NCBI GenBank assembly: GCA_945883805.1
Contig: CAMCYE010000028.1
Location: 1 to 33,684, forward strand
Length of the DNA: 33,684 nt
Direction of reading: 5' to 3'
Source: Victivallis vadensis
GTDB lineage: Bacteria; Verrucomicrobiota; Lentisphaeria; Victivallales; GWF2-50-93
Position 1 is the stretch's first letter. Each line of letters opens with the position of its first letter. A program made the position numbers and the translations under genes. The notes beneath the pieces were generated by a model, which ran no database searches, was not told where the DNA came from, and saw only the letters and a program-made list of their open reading frames with translations. Positions 24,348-31,830 of this stretch are shown in pieces.

Positions 24348-24376
24348 ATTATATGACAGACGGGCTTCATAGTCAA
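24348..24376 (-). promoter_or_regulatory. Sigma-70 promoter of the alpha/alpha-barrel-pseudopilin-DUF4838 operon
   Basis: TTGACT (24371-24376) and a perfect TATAAT (24348-24353) on the minus strand are 17 bp apart, 56 bases ahead of ATG 24292. It is directly downstream of the AraC gene's stop and next to the direct repeats at 24378-24418. Confidence 0.85.
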
Positions 24377-24377
24377 T

Positions 24378-24418
24378 ATAGAATTTACGCATAATTTTAT
24401 ACTATTCGCGCATAATTT
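24378..24418 (-). promoter_or_regulatory. AraC-type operator: two 20-bp direct repeats with 21-bp period
   Basis: On the minus strand AAATTATGCGCGAATAGTAT (24418-24399) and AAATTATGCGTAAATTCTAT (24397-24378) match at 16 of 20 positions, all of AAATTATGCG included. The period is 21 bp (two helical turns) and the promoter-proximal copy ends one base before the -35 box. This is the layout by which AraC/XylS activators bind and contact sigma-70. The neighbouring AraC gene (stop at 24438) is the obvious candidate binder. Confidence 0.75.
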
Positions 24419-24437
24419 GAAAGACAGACATGATTCC

Positions 24438-25262
24438 CTACGGTCTGGACTCAGCTTCCCAGGAGTGTTCCCTCCTGTACTCGGCAGGCGAGGTCTTGGC
24501 AATGTTCTTGAACCATTTTGAAAAATGCGATTGATACGAGAACGCAAATTCGTTTGCGATTTCAGCAAGTGGTTTGTCGGTTTCCGTCAGGGCATGGCAG
24601 ACATTGTTGAACCTGTTTTTCTCCCAGAATTTACGCGGAGGCTCCTTGAAGTAATGTTTGAATTTGCGGTTCATCTGACTGACGCTCAGAAAACATGATT
24701 TTGCCATCCGTTTCGCATCGTATTTTACGCAGCCGGGAGACTTTAGCATCTTGTAGATATTGCTAATCCTTTCATCATTTGTTGATGAACCAGAAGGAAC
24801 TAACTGGTTGGATATATAATGTTTGATAACAAGCTCATGAGCCATTGATGCCATTTTAAAATTGTCAGGAGGCGGCAGTGCTTTAAATCTCAGCATCTCT
24901 TTCAAGATGCTTTCACAGTAATCAAAATAATCCGGCCTGAAAACAAGGGGAAGCCTTTTCAGATCATCCAGATGTTCCCCCCCATTATCCCACATATTGT
25001 AGTGCACATTCAGCATTTCAAGGCCGGGCCGATATTCAAAGTGGCATTCGACAAAGACGGGCAGCGATATGACTGTTCCTCTCTCAAGAGGATATGCTTC
25101 GGAATGGAAGAACACCTTTCCAGCGCCCTTTATTATGTGAATGAGATTTGAGTGGTCGTTGAAGTTGGCTTTGCTTTTAGCCAGATCCTCTTTGAATAGG
25201 AAAGAGACAAGTCGTATAAACTGAAATTTATGGATGTTTAAAATTTCGTGGTTCATTTTCAT
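24438..25262 (-). CDS. AraC-family transcriptional regulator with cupin-type sensor
   Basis: About 274 residues from ATG 25262 (another ATG follows two codons later, and the frame is open to a TTG at 25298). No start has a clear Shine-Dalgarno. The N-terminal ~150 residues resemble the cupin ligand-binding domain (HIIKGAGKVFFHS, YPLERGTVISLP). The C-terminal ~100 are the double helix-turn-helix (CFLSVSQMNRKFKHYF, then FAFSYQSHFSKWFKNIAKTSPAEYRREHS). It starts about 17 bp after the M20 gene's stop. Its stop is 20 bp from direct repeats that precede the next operon, so it probably activates that operon and senses a glycan fragment. Confidence 0.9.
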   Translation of the reverse strand: MKMNHEILNIHKFQFIRLVSFLFKEDLAKSKANFNDHSNLIHIIKGAGKVFFHSEAYPLERGTVISLPVFVECHFEYRPGLEMLNVHYNMWDNGGEHLDDLKRLPLVFRPDYFDYCESILKEMLRFKALPPPDNFKMASMAHELVIKHYISNQLVPSGSSTNDERISNIYKMLKSPGCVKYDAKRMAKSCFLSVSQMNRKFKHYFKEPPRKFWEKNRFNNVCHALTETDKPLAEIANEFAFSYQSHFSKWFKNIAKTSPAEYRREHSWEAESRP

Positions 25263-25278
25263 ATTATATGCTTTTAAT

Positions 25279-26577
25279 TTATTTTTGAAGACATTCAAAA
25301 ATAAATCCTGACAAGAAAACTATTGAATCTTTTATGACAGCTTCATTCATATCGAATTCGGAACTGTGGTGCGGCCCTCCGGGGCCGGAGCCGATAGAGA
25401 TTACAGCGCCTTTCCCTCCACATTTTCTCACATGCTCCAGCATGCAGATGAAATCCTCGCTGCCGCAATTCCTCTGATTTTCACTGGCTGTCAAAGTCTT
25501 TGCTTTTTTCGCATAGGTCATGATTTCGTCTGCGAAATCATCATCACTGCTTCCTCCTGGTGCCGAACCCATGGGTTTCACTTCAAGTTTGCAGTCCCAT
25601 AATTCCGCAGAAGCCTTAAGGATGCGCAAGGCATTTTCATTCATATATTCATTCAATTCAGTGGTAGCACCCCTTGTCTCTATCTCCATGACTGCTTCGT
25701 CGCAGGTCACATTCCTGGATGTGCCGGCATTGAGTTTTCCCACACTAATTCTTGTCGCGCCGTTGGAGTTTCTGGGGATTGCATTGAGGTTCAATACCGC
25801 ATTTGCCGCCGACATCAACGCATTTTTCCCATCCTCCGGCTTGCTTCCGGCATGAGACTGCCTCCCTTTGAACCTCGCATCAAATCTACTTATTGCTAGA
25901 TGTCCGTTTTGCCCTCTCGTGCATGAAACAAGTCCTGGATCCCATGGGCTGTAATAATGTATCGCCATTATCCTGTCCACATCGTCAAGGAATCCCGACT
26001 TAACGATCGGATAAGCCCCGCAGATAATTTCCTCCGCAGGCTGGAAAATGATTTTCACCGTACCCCGCATTTTATCCTTGAATTTCATCAGGATTTCTGC
26101 AACACCCAGTCCGGTGACCGCATGGGCGTCATGTCCGCAGGCATGCATTACGCCGGTATTAACTGATGCGAACCCTTTCCCAAAAGGGAAATGTCTGCTA
26201 CTGGAATTCTCCTGTATGGGAAGTGCGTCCATGTCAACTCTTAAGGCGATGACAGGTCCTTTCCCGTTTGATATCACCGCTGCGACGGCGGGAAAACCGC
26301 CTTTCACCTTATTCAAAAATTCCGTATCTCCACCTTGGGCTATCGCTCTTTTGAACTCTTTTTCTAGGATTTCCTTGGATGGAAGCGCCATCCTGCTTTT
26401 CGCGTCCATTATTTCCCTGCCGATTTTTATTTCACAACCGATGTCATTCAGTTTGCGGGCAATCAGCGAGGCAGTTCTGAACTCCGTGAACGCAAGTTCC
26501 GGATATTTATGAAAATCCCTGCGAAGACTTATGATCTCATCGTTAATTTCATCTGCAATACCTCTTGTATTAATCAT
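25279..26577 (-). CDS. M20D-family amidohydrolase, AbgA-like
   Basis: The 432-residue protein has the M20 metallopeptidase motifs: RVDMDALP (113-120), MHACGHDAH (144-152), QPAEEI (179-184) and the lid domain around KGRQSHAG. The metal ligands are H145/C147-type and E182/E183. Compared with common M20D enzymes it carries an insert near residues 53-90 (GREIMDAKSRMALPSKE) resembling AbgA of the p-aminobenzoyl-glutamate system. Likely activity is hydrolysis of an N-acyl bond, for example an N-acylated amino sugar or amino acid; the substrate is inference. AGGAA lies five bases before ATG, 26 bp after the GH4 gene. Confidence 0.88.
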   Translation of the reverse strand: MINTRGIADEINDEIISLRRDFHKYPELAFTEFRTASLIARKLNDIGCEIKIGREIMDAKSRMALPSKEILEKEFKRAIAQGGDTEFLNKVKGGFPAVAAVISNGKGPVIALRVDMDALPIQENSSSRHFPFGKGFASVNTGVMHACGHDAHAVTGLGVAEILMKFKDKMRGTVKIIFQPAEEIICGAYPIVKSGFLDDVDRIMAIHYYSPWDPGLVSCTRGQNGHLAISRFDARFKGRQSHAGSKPEDGKNALMSAANAVLNLNAIPRNSNGATRISVGKLNAGTSRNVTCDEAVMEIETRGATTELNEYMNENALRILKASAELWDCKLEVKPMGSAPGGSSDDDFADEIMTYAKKAKTLTASENQRNCGSEDFICMLEHVRKCGGKGAVISIGSGPGGPHHSSEFDMNEAVIKDSIVFLSGFIFECLQK

Positions 26578-26603
26578 CTACATTCCTATGATTGATTTTT
26601 TCA

Positions 26604-27983
26604 TTAAAGTTCCCATTTCCCGTTGAACTGCGGAAGCTGATTTTTGAATTCGCTGAAAAAATCATTTGCCATTGCGGCGGCGATATCAGGATTCGGAACG
26701 AGCGGATCGCAGCTTAATGCCTGGATCGCAAGATCCTTGTCTCCCGTCAAACCGGCTTCGACAATCATCTCCTGGACAGGTATGTGCTTCATCAAATACT
26801 GGACGAGTATTTCCGGCATGGCACCTACGGGTAGCGGGTGAATTCCCAGACTGTCGACATAAGCCTGGGTTTCGACAACAACCCCTCTCGGCAGATTGTC
26901 GATCTGTCCGATATTCGCGGTATTTACAGGAGTTATAAGTTCTTCTCCTCCGATGAGAGCCGCTATGATTCTATTTGCGTGTTCATGGGATTGTCTGAGC
27001 CACAATGATTCTTTCCCTTCCAACATTCCCAAAAGCTTATTCTTCCTTGCTTCAATACCACGCACGTGGGCAAAACTGTGAATGCGACCGCCAAGATCCC
27101 ATTTGTCTGCCGTCTCCTGATTCACAAGAAAGTGGTTGAAAAACTCGGCGGTATGGGTGTCGCCCGCTGCGGACATATAGCCTGTTCTTTCCAGGAAGTC
27201 AAACTTGATTTTCTGCTTGGGATTAACTCCGCCAGAATATAATAAGTCTTCCGGCACCTTGTCTTTTACCACATGGTCGAACTTAGGATGCTTCCTGTAG
27301 TATTCCTTTAAAAGGTCAAAGCCATTCTGCCCATGGATGTCCATTTCCAGAATCCAGATAAGATGATTTATCCCGGCGATTTTGACTTTAGTATCTTTTT
27401 CCCAGTCGTCCAAGCCGAGAAAGGACGCTACGTGGAGGAGAAATCCCTGAAGTTCATGGCAAAGTCCCACCGACTTGACCGGGCTTACTTTTTGTATGGT
27501 ACGGGTAAGCACAGTCATGGGGTTCGAATAGTTCATGAACCAGGCATTGGGAGCATGTTTCTCCACCTTTCTTATGATATCTACTACGACTGGAATATTC
27601 CTAAGGGAACGGCTCCATCCGCCAGGTCCGACAGTGTCGCCTACGGTTTGAAAAATCCCGTATTTTTCGGGAATCGAATGATCGAGCGCATTGGCGCTAT
27701 CGCCGCCGGTGCTTATTGTAAGGCCCACAAAATCTGCGTCGGGCAGGCAGGCGTCAAGATTCGTGCTAGTTTCAATCCGGAGTCCGGCATGCATGGTGTC
27801 CGAAATCCGGTCACATAATGTTTTTACCAGATGCAATGCCTCGGGGTTGATATCCTGAAGGACTATGTGCATGCCATGCAGTTTTGATACACAACATATA
27901 TCTGTTATAAACCTGTAAGTCCAACCGTAGCTGCCCCCTCCTATGAGGACTAATTTAACATCTGTTCCCTTGTTCTTGCCCAT
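26604..27983 (-). CDS. GH4-family NAD-dependent glycosidase
   Basis: The 459-residue protein has the GH4 order: NAD-binding GGGSYGW (15-21), the TISTGG segment near 90, SNPMTVLT (153-160), the subclass motif CHEL at 175-178 and GINH with H207. C175 and H207 are predicted Mn ligands. GH4 enzymes use NAD and a redox-assisted elimination to cleave alpha- or beta-glycosides, including alpha-glucuronides, alpha-galactosides and phosphorylated sugars. CHEL does not match the CHS or CDMP motifs I know for alpha-glucosidases/alpha-galactosidases or phospho-glucosidases, so specificity is open. No signal peptide; cytosolic. Between DUF4838 and M20 genes, in line with intracellular processing of uronic acid-bearing fragments. 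Confidence 0.9.
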   Translation of the reverse strand: MGKNKGTDVKLVLIGGGSYGWTYRFITDICCVSKLHGMHIVLQDINPEALHLVKTLCDRISDTMHAGLRIETSTNLDACLPDADFVGLTISTGGDSANALDHSIPEKYGIFQTVGDTVGPGGWSRSLRNIPVVVDIIRKVEKHAPNAWFMNYSNPMTVLTRTIQKVSPVKSVGLCHELQGFLLHVASFLGLDDWEKDTKVKIAGINHLIWILEMDIHGQNGFDLLKEYYRKHPKFDHVVKDKVPEDLLYSGGVNPKQKIKFDFLERTGYMSAAGDTHTAEFFNHFLVNQETADKWDLGGRIHSFAHVRGIEARKNKLLGMLEGKESLWLRQSHEHANRIIAALIGGEELITPVNTANIGQIDNLPRGVVVETQAYVDSLGIHPLPVGAMPEILVQYLMKHIPVQEMIVEAGLTGDKDLAIQALSCDPLVPNPDIAAAMANDFFSEFKNQLPQFNGKWEL

Positions 27984-28032
27984 AATTGACCGCCCTCATA
28001 TTTTTTTACAGTGTTCATCTTTTACTTTAGAA

Positions 28033-30600
28033 CTACTCGAATATCAACTCTCCCAAAGACGCATCTCCGGGAACTTTTGACGGGTTCATTATTCCTGTCC
28101 ATGCGGAATTTTCACGTCCTGTCTTTCCGTCCGCCACCGGATAAAAATGTACACGTCCTATATTGAAATACCACATGGTTCCGGCTTTTGGTGCGCCGAT
28201 TTTCAATGATTTGAAAGGAATCGTCGCCATGGATTCCCATTTCCCGTTTTTGGAATCAAGCTTATTGCTATATTTCCAATCGCCGTTCCAAGTCCAGTCG
28301 TTCCAACCGTAACGGGGGTCATAAGTGTCCGTAATAAAACCGTGTTCGGCATCAGCATAAGAATTGTCCGCAGGTTCATAGGTCAGATAGTAATACTGGC
28401 TCTTGTCGGCAATTGGCGACAAGTTGATCACAATAGACTCTGCCAGCCATATTTCGGCATCGCGTCCACGTGATTCGAACTTCATGAGGGATGGCTCCTG
28501 CGCGCCTGAAACTTTGATGTAGAGGTTATCTTTGTCATAAAGCATCTGGAAAGACGTATCCGCATGAAGTTCCGCAACTGAACCGCGTATTTTACCCATT
28601 TTCTGAATCTCAGCCTTTTTCCAGACTTGCGCATCAAGTGTCGGAACTGTTTCTGTAAACTCAGATTTCATGCTTTTTACCTTAAGTGATGCATCTCCTT
28701 CCTTGCGCATTTTCGCAACATCCCAGTTAAAAGGCACAATACCTAAGACATTTCTCGGATTGAAATATTCTTTCGAGGAATTAACTATAGGATTATAAGG
28801 GGTGCCCTTTTTCGAAATCAATTCGTCCAGATGCTTGTTCCTCGCATCTACGGAATCCAGAAGCTGATTCATGGAAGACTGATCTTTTCTGTTCTGATAA
28901 TTATGCCAGCAATAGATGACATTCACAATATGTTTCAGAAAATCAAACTCTCCGCGTATGGTGGCGATACGGTTTTTAACTTTCTCCTGTGTCGCCGTCT
29001 TTTCAGCGCGCTCGAGATCCTCCTCCATGGAATTGATCGCTCCAGGTGTGTAGATGATTCCCATCAGGCGAATCGGATCCCGTTCCATTTTCTTGATGTA
29101 TTCAGCATTGAGCTGGTAATACATGAGTGCATTCTGGAGTTTTGTGAAGAACCTCCGCATCGGGATTTCAGCCTCGCGGAAAGACGCCTCCAGATATTCC
29201 CTGTATAACTCATCTGCGTTTTTCAGTTGCGGATAAGCGCCAAGTCTCAGATATCCATATATGTTCGGCCCTTCAAGACCGTATTCGTAAGGGCGCCCAT
29301 TCATTTGGACAATCCTAACGTTTTTCTCACGGAAAAGATTGCTCTCCTTCCCGAAATAAGAGACTTCATTCTTCGGAGTCAATCCGGTAAGATGGAAACT
29401 TCCCCAGGTATAAAGATATGCGGCATAACCGCCGGGAACTTTTATGTTATTCCACAATTCGAAGTTTTCCGGAGTTGACTGCATCATATCTATGATCACA
29501 TTTTCAGGGAATTCTTTAACGGTCTGCGGCGGCTTCGCCGTTACGGAATATGCCGAAATCATCATTTTCTTGCCGGGCCGGTCCTTCATTAGCCTAAGCG
29601 CCATGTCCCTGTGCATTGTCCAGAGTTTTTCGTTCCAGGCCGGATCTGCATACCAGACCGCCCCATTCTCCGGTTTGGTAACCGGTTTAATTCCGTAAAG
29701 TTCAAAACATTCTTTGCAGGCGCAGGGGATAAAACCGTCCGGCTGCCCGACTTCGACGATGTCATAACCTTCATCGCATTTTTCGAGAATATGCTTGTAA
29801 ATCAATTCCCTGACATCCTTGTTGGAACAGCAGAGATGCTGTGTGTTTTTCTGACGCAACCCGCCACCGGTCTGGATAAAATATTCAGGATTGCTTTTGC
29901 CGTATTTCTCCTGTGGGACTGCAACATTGTGCTGATGTCCGCCCCCTGACCAAACCTTCTGGAATCTGATGGCGTGGTTCGCTATGTTGAAAATCTCCCC
30001 GGGATTTGCCCTCCCCGGAATAAAGTCGTGTTCCAGGAAAAACGGTTCCTGGCTCGTATTTAGATTATCAGGGACGCTTATGGCGGGAAGTGGCAGAAAT
30101 TCAATGCCGTCGTTTCCGGGTTTTAGGAAGCGTGTACCGGCATAACGGTAAAGGAATTCAGCCGTGCTGTGAAGTGTTACAAGATAGGGTACTCTTACTC
30201 TGCCTGACGGTATTTCGGCTGTAATGGGATTGGGTCTGTCGTTTCCCGCGATAATTATGTCTTTCCCTACAGCCTTGTGCGCGTTCTGCCAGTTGTTCAA
30301 TTTGGAAATATCGACTCCGTTTGCCTTTGCGAATTTAGTTGCACCAAGATAAATCCCGTGCTTGTCCTTATCTTTCTGAGATTCTTTTACGATGTCCAGT
30401 TTAACGGAGTTAGCAGCAAAGGCATCCTTAATCAGTTTTGCAGACCCTTCAACGGCTTCCTGTGAAACAGGATTCTCATACTGGTCCGGTACAATTATCT
30501 GATGTTTTGTCTTTCCGTTGACGCCAAGAATGACATCTCCGGCCAGAGCCGTCCACATCATCCCAAACGCCACTGTGATCGTCAATAAGCACTTCTTCAT
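28033..30600 (-). CDS. Exported DUF4838 (alpha-glucuronidase-like) protein with CBM9-like domain, third member
   Basis: The frame opens at GTG 30603, but ATG 30600 is chosen because AAGGAG sits five bases before it and only two before the GTG, giving 855 residues. A signal peptide ends near ALAGDV. GH67N-like region (GIYLGATKFAKANGV), DUF4838 barrel (SNPEYFIQTGGG, QPDGFIPCACKECF, PPQTVKEFPENVIID) and a C-terminal CBM9-like sandwich (LDAQVWKKAE, DNLYIKVSGAQEP, WESMATIPFKSL). C294, C296 and C299 form a CxCxxC cluster also present in the fourth DUF4838 protein. It acts outside the cytoplasm. The gene is followed by GH4 after 49 bp and preceded by repeat copy 3. Confidence 0.86.
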   Translation of the reverse strand: MKKCLLTITVAFGMMWTALAGDVILGVNGKTKHQIIVPDQYENPVSQEAVEGSAKLIKDAFAANSVKLDIVKESQKDKDKHGIYLGATKFAKANGVDISKLNNWQNAHKAVGKDIIIAGNDRPNPITAEIPSGRVRVPYLVTLHSTAEFLYRYAGTRFLKPGNDGIEFLPLPAISVPDNLNTSQEPFFLEHDFIPGRANPGEIFNIANHAIRFQKVWSGGGHQHNVAVPQEKYGKSNPEYFIQTGGGLRQKNTQHLCCSNKDVRELIYKHILEKCDEGYDIVEVGQPDGFIPCACKECFELYGIKPVTKPENGAVWYADPAWNEKLWTMHRDMALRLMKDRPGKKMMISAYSVTAKPPQTVKEFPENVIIDMMQSTPENFELWNNIKVPGGYAAYLYTWGSFHLTGLTPKNEVSYFGKESNLFREKNVRIVQMNGRPYEYGLEGPNIYGYLRLGAYPQLKNADELYREYLEASFREAEIPMRRFFTKLQNALMYYQLNAEYIKKMERDPIRLMGIIYTPGAINSMEEDLERAEKTATQEKVKNRIATIRGEFDFLKHIVNVIYCWHNYQNRKDQSSMNQLLDSVDARNKHLDELISKKGTPYNPIVNSSKEYFNPRNVLGIVPFNWDVAKMRKEGDASLKVKSMKSEFTETVPTLDAQVWKKAEIQKMGKIRGSVAELHADTSFQMLYDKDNLYIKVSGAQEPSLMKFESRGRDAEIWLAESIVINLSPIADKSQYYYLTYEPADNSYADAEHGFITDTYDPRYGWNDWTWNGDWKYSNKLDSKNGKWESMATIPFKSLKIGAPKAGTMWYFNIGRVHFYPVADGKTGRENSAWTGIMNPSKVPGDASLGELIFE

Positions 30601-30650
30601 CACTTCTCCTTGGTGAGTTTCTTTTACAGTCTTTTTAATTTTAATTAGTC

Positions 30651-30716
30651 GGAGTTCACGGCTTCAGCGTGTCTAACATGTTTAAGATTAAGACACACTA
30701 AAGTTGTGAACTCCAA
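30651..30716. repeat. Dispersed 66-bp inverted-repeat element, copy 3
   Basis: It begins GGAGTTCACGGCTTCAGCG and ends AAGTTGTGAACTCCAA, with AAGACACACTAAAG inside. The layout matches copies at 6852-6917 and 19713-19779. The flanking downstream stretch (GGAATACATTGCCGCAGCAACA) resembles that of copy 2 (GGGATATTCCCGCAACAGCC), so the repeat unit is longer than 66 bp. Confidence 0.78.
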
Positions 30717-30877
30717 CGGAATACATTGCCGCAGCAACATTTTCCCGCATTTTGAAATCAGCTCAATTCCCAATTTGTTTCGGACTTCGACCTGTCCACC
30801 ATAGCTTCTTAGCGACGGTGGATATTCGAGTTTTGAGTTTTGATTGCTGGCAAAGCCCGCTATGGATTCGTCTATTT

Positions 30878-31714
30878 TCATTTCCCGTATTGAAAATGGT
30901 AAATATTCTTTTTAATCTCCTGAATAAACTCGCCGCTGCAGTCCTCCCCAATATGGCAGACATTAAATACTTCGGCCGATTCGCAACCGCAAATTTTACC
31001 GCGAATGCAATCTTCCAAATCCAATGTTTCCGGTTTTGGAACCTGACAGGCATGGATGCCGATCGCCTGGAACTTGCGTTGGAAATAGCCATCAGTGTTG
31101 ATAAATGTATTCCATAAGTTAAAGGTCTCGCCGCGTCCTGTGGCGGTAACTTCCAGCCAGAACAGAAGACTGCCTTTGTAGCCTAGCTTCTGCGCCTCAA
31201 GGAAGGCCCTGTAAACCAATAGGTTTGTACAGCTATGCTCAGGATTGTTGTCTATCGGTGCATGGGTGAGTATTGCTTCCGTATTCTTTTCCAGAATCAG
31301 TTCAGCCAACTTGCTGACAGACGGTTTGTGCTCAAATGCGGTGATGATCGTCGGGGTATCGGGAGCGACGCAATCAGGACATGGACTTCCGTAGCGCAAG
31401 TCGATCGTCCGGCAGTTGATATCTGTGTAGTGCCTTTGCGGATGATTCAAATGGATAGCTTCGGTATTGAAGAGCTCTCTCGCCGCATTCGCCGCCTCCA
31501 GCTTGCGCTGCGGCATGATTTCATACCACGGCAATGTCCGGGTCTCACGGATTCCGTCCGGCAAGATTCGGCTCCACTGACCCGACATGTTGTTGGTGGA
31601 CTGGACGTAAACGATCTCGTATCCGCGCTCCATGTATTTAAGCAGCGTTGATGCTGTATTGAATTCAACATCGTCTGCGTGTGCACCGATAGACATTAAA
31701 GCTTTTTTCGTCAT
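30878..31714 (-). CDS. PIG-L/LmbE-family deacetylase
   Basis: The product from ATG 31714 has 278 residues; the open frame continues to 31795 but the family fold begins at KKALMSIGAHADDVE, and AAGGGG lies about ten bases before 31714. AHADDVE is the zinc-binding AHPDDE motif with Pro replaced by Ala; Asp-Asp and the HAPIDNNPEH block (H-x-x-H type) supply the other ligands. Enzymes of the family deacetylate N-acetylglucosamine-containing compounds (GlcNAc-PI, GlcNAc-inositol, chitobiose). No signal peptide, so cytosolic. It lies 116 bp downstream of a DUF4838 gene and fits a glycan containing N-acetylated sugar. Substrate is inference. Confidence 0.87.
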   Translation of the reverse strand: MTKKALMSIGAHADDVEFNTASTLLKYMERGYEIVYVQSTNNMSGQWSRILPDGIRETRTLPWYEIMPQRKLEAANAARELFNTEAIHLNHPQRHYTDINCRTIDLRYGSPCPDCVAPDTPTIITAFEHKPSVSKLAELILEKNTEAILTHAPIDNNPEHSCTNLLVYRAFLEAQKLGYKGSLLFWLEVTATGRGETFNLWNTFINTDGYFQRKFQAIGIHACQVPKPETLDLEDCIRGKICGCESAEVFNVCHIGEDCSGEFIQEIKKNIYHFQYGK

Positions 31715-31830
31715 TATTTTAATCCCCTTTTCTATTCCGAGACATGATTGCCTGTCGCGTACCTTGTAAATCACTACTTTTGTTTTATGGGACATTCTGT
31801 CCTTTTGAATATTGAGTATTCTCTCTTTTT

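Noticed and set aside
30645..30881. 78-codon minus-strand open frame between PIG-L and the third DUF4838 gene
   Set aside because: It runs through dispersed repeat copy 3 and a hairpin-like CCACC...GGTGG stretch and shows no family features; most likely repeat-derived.
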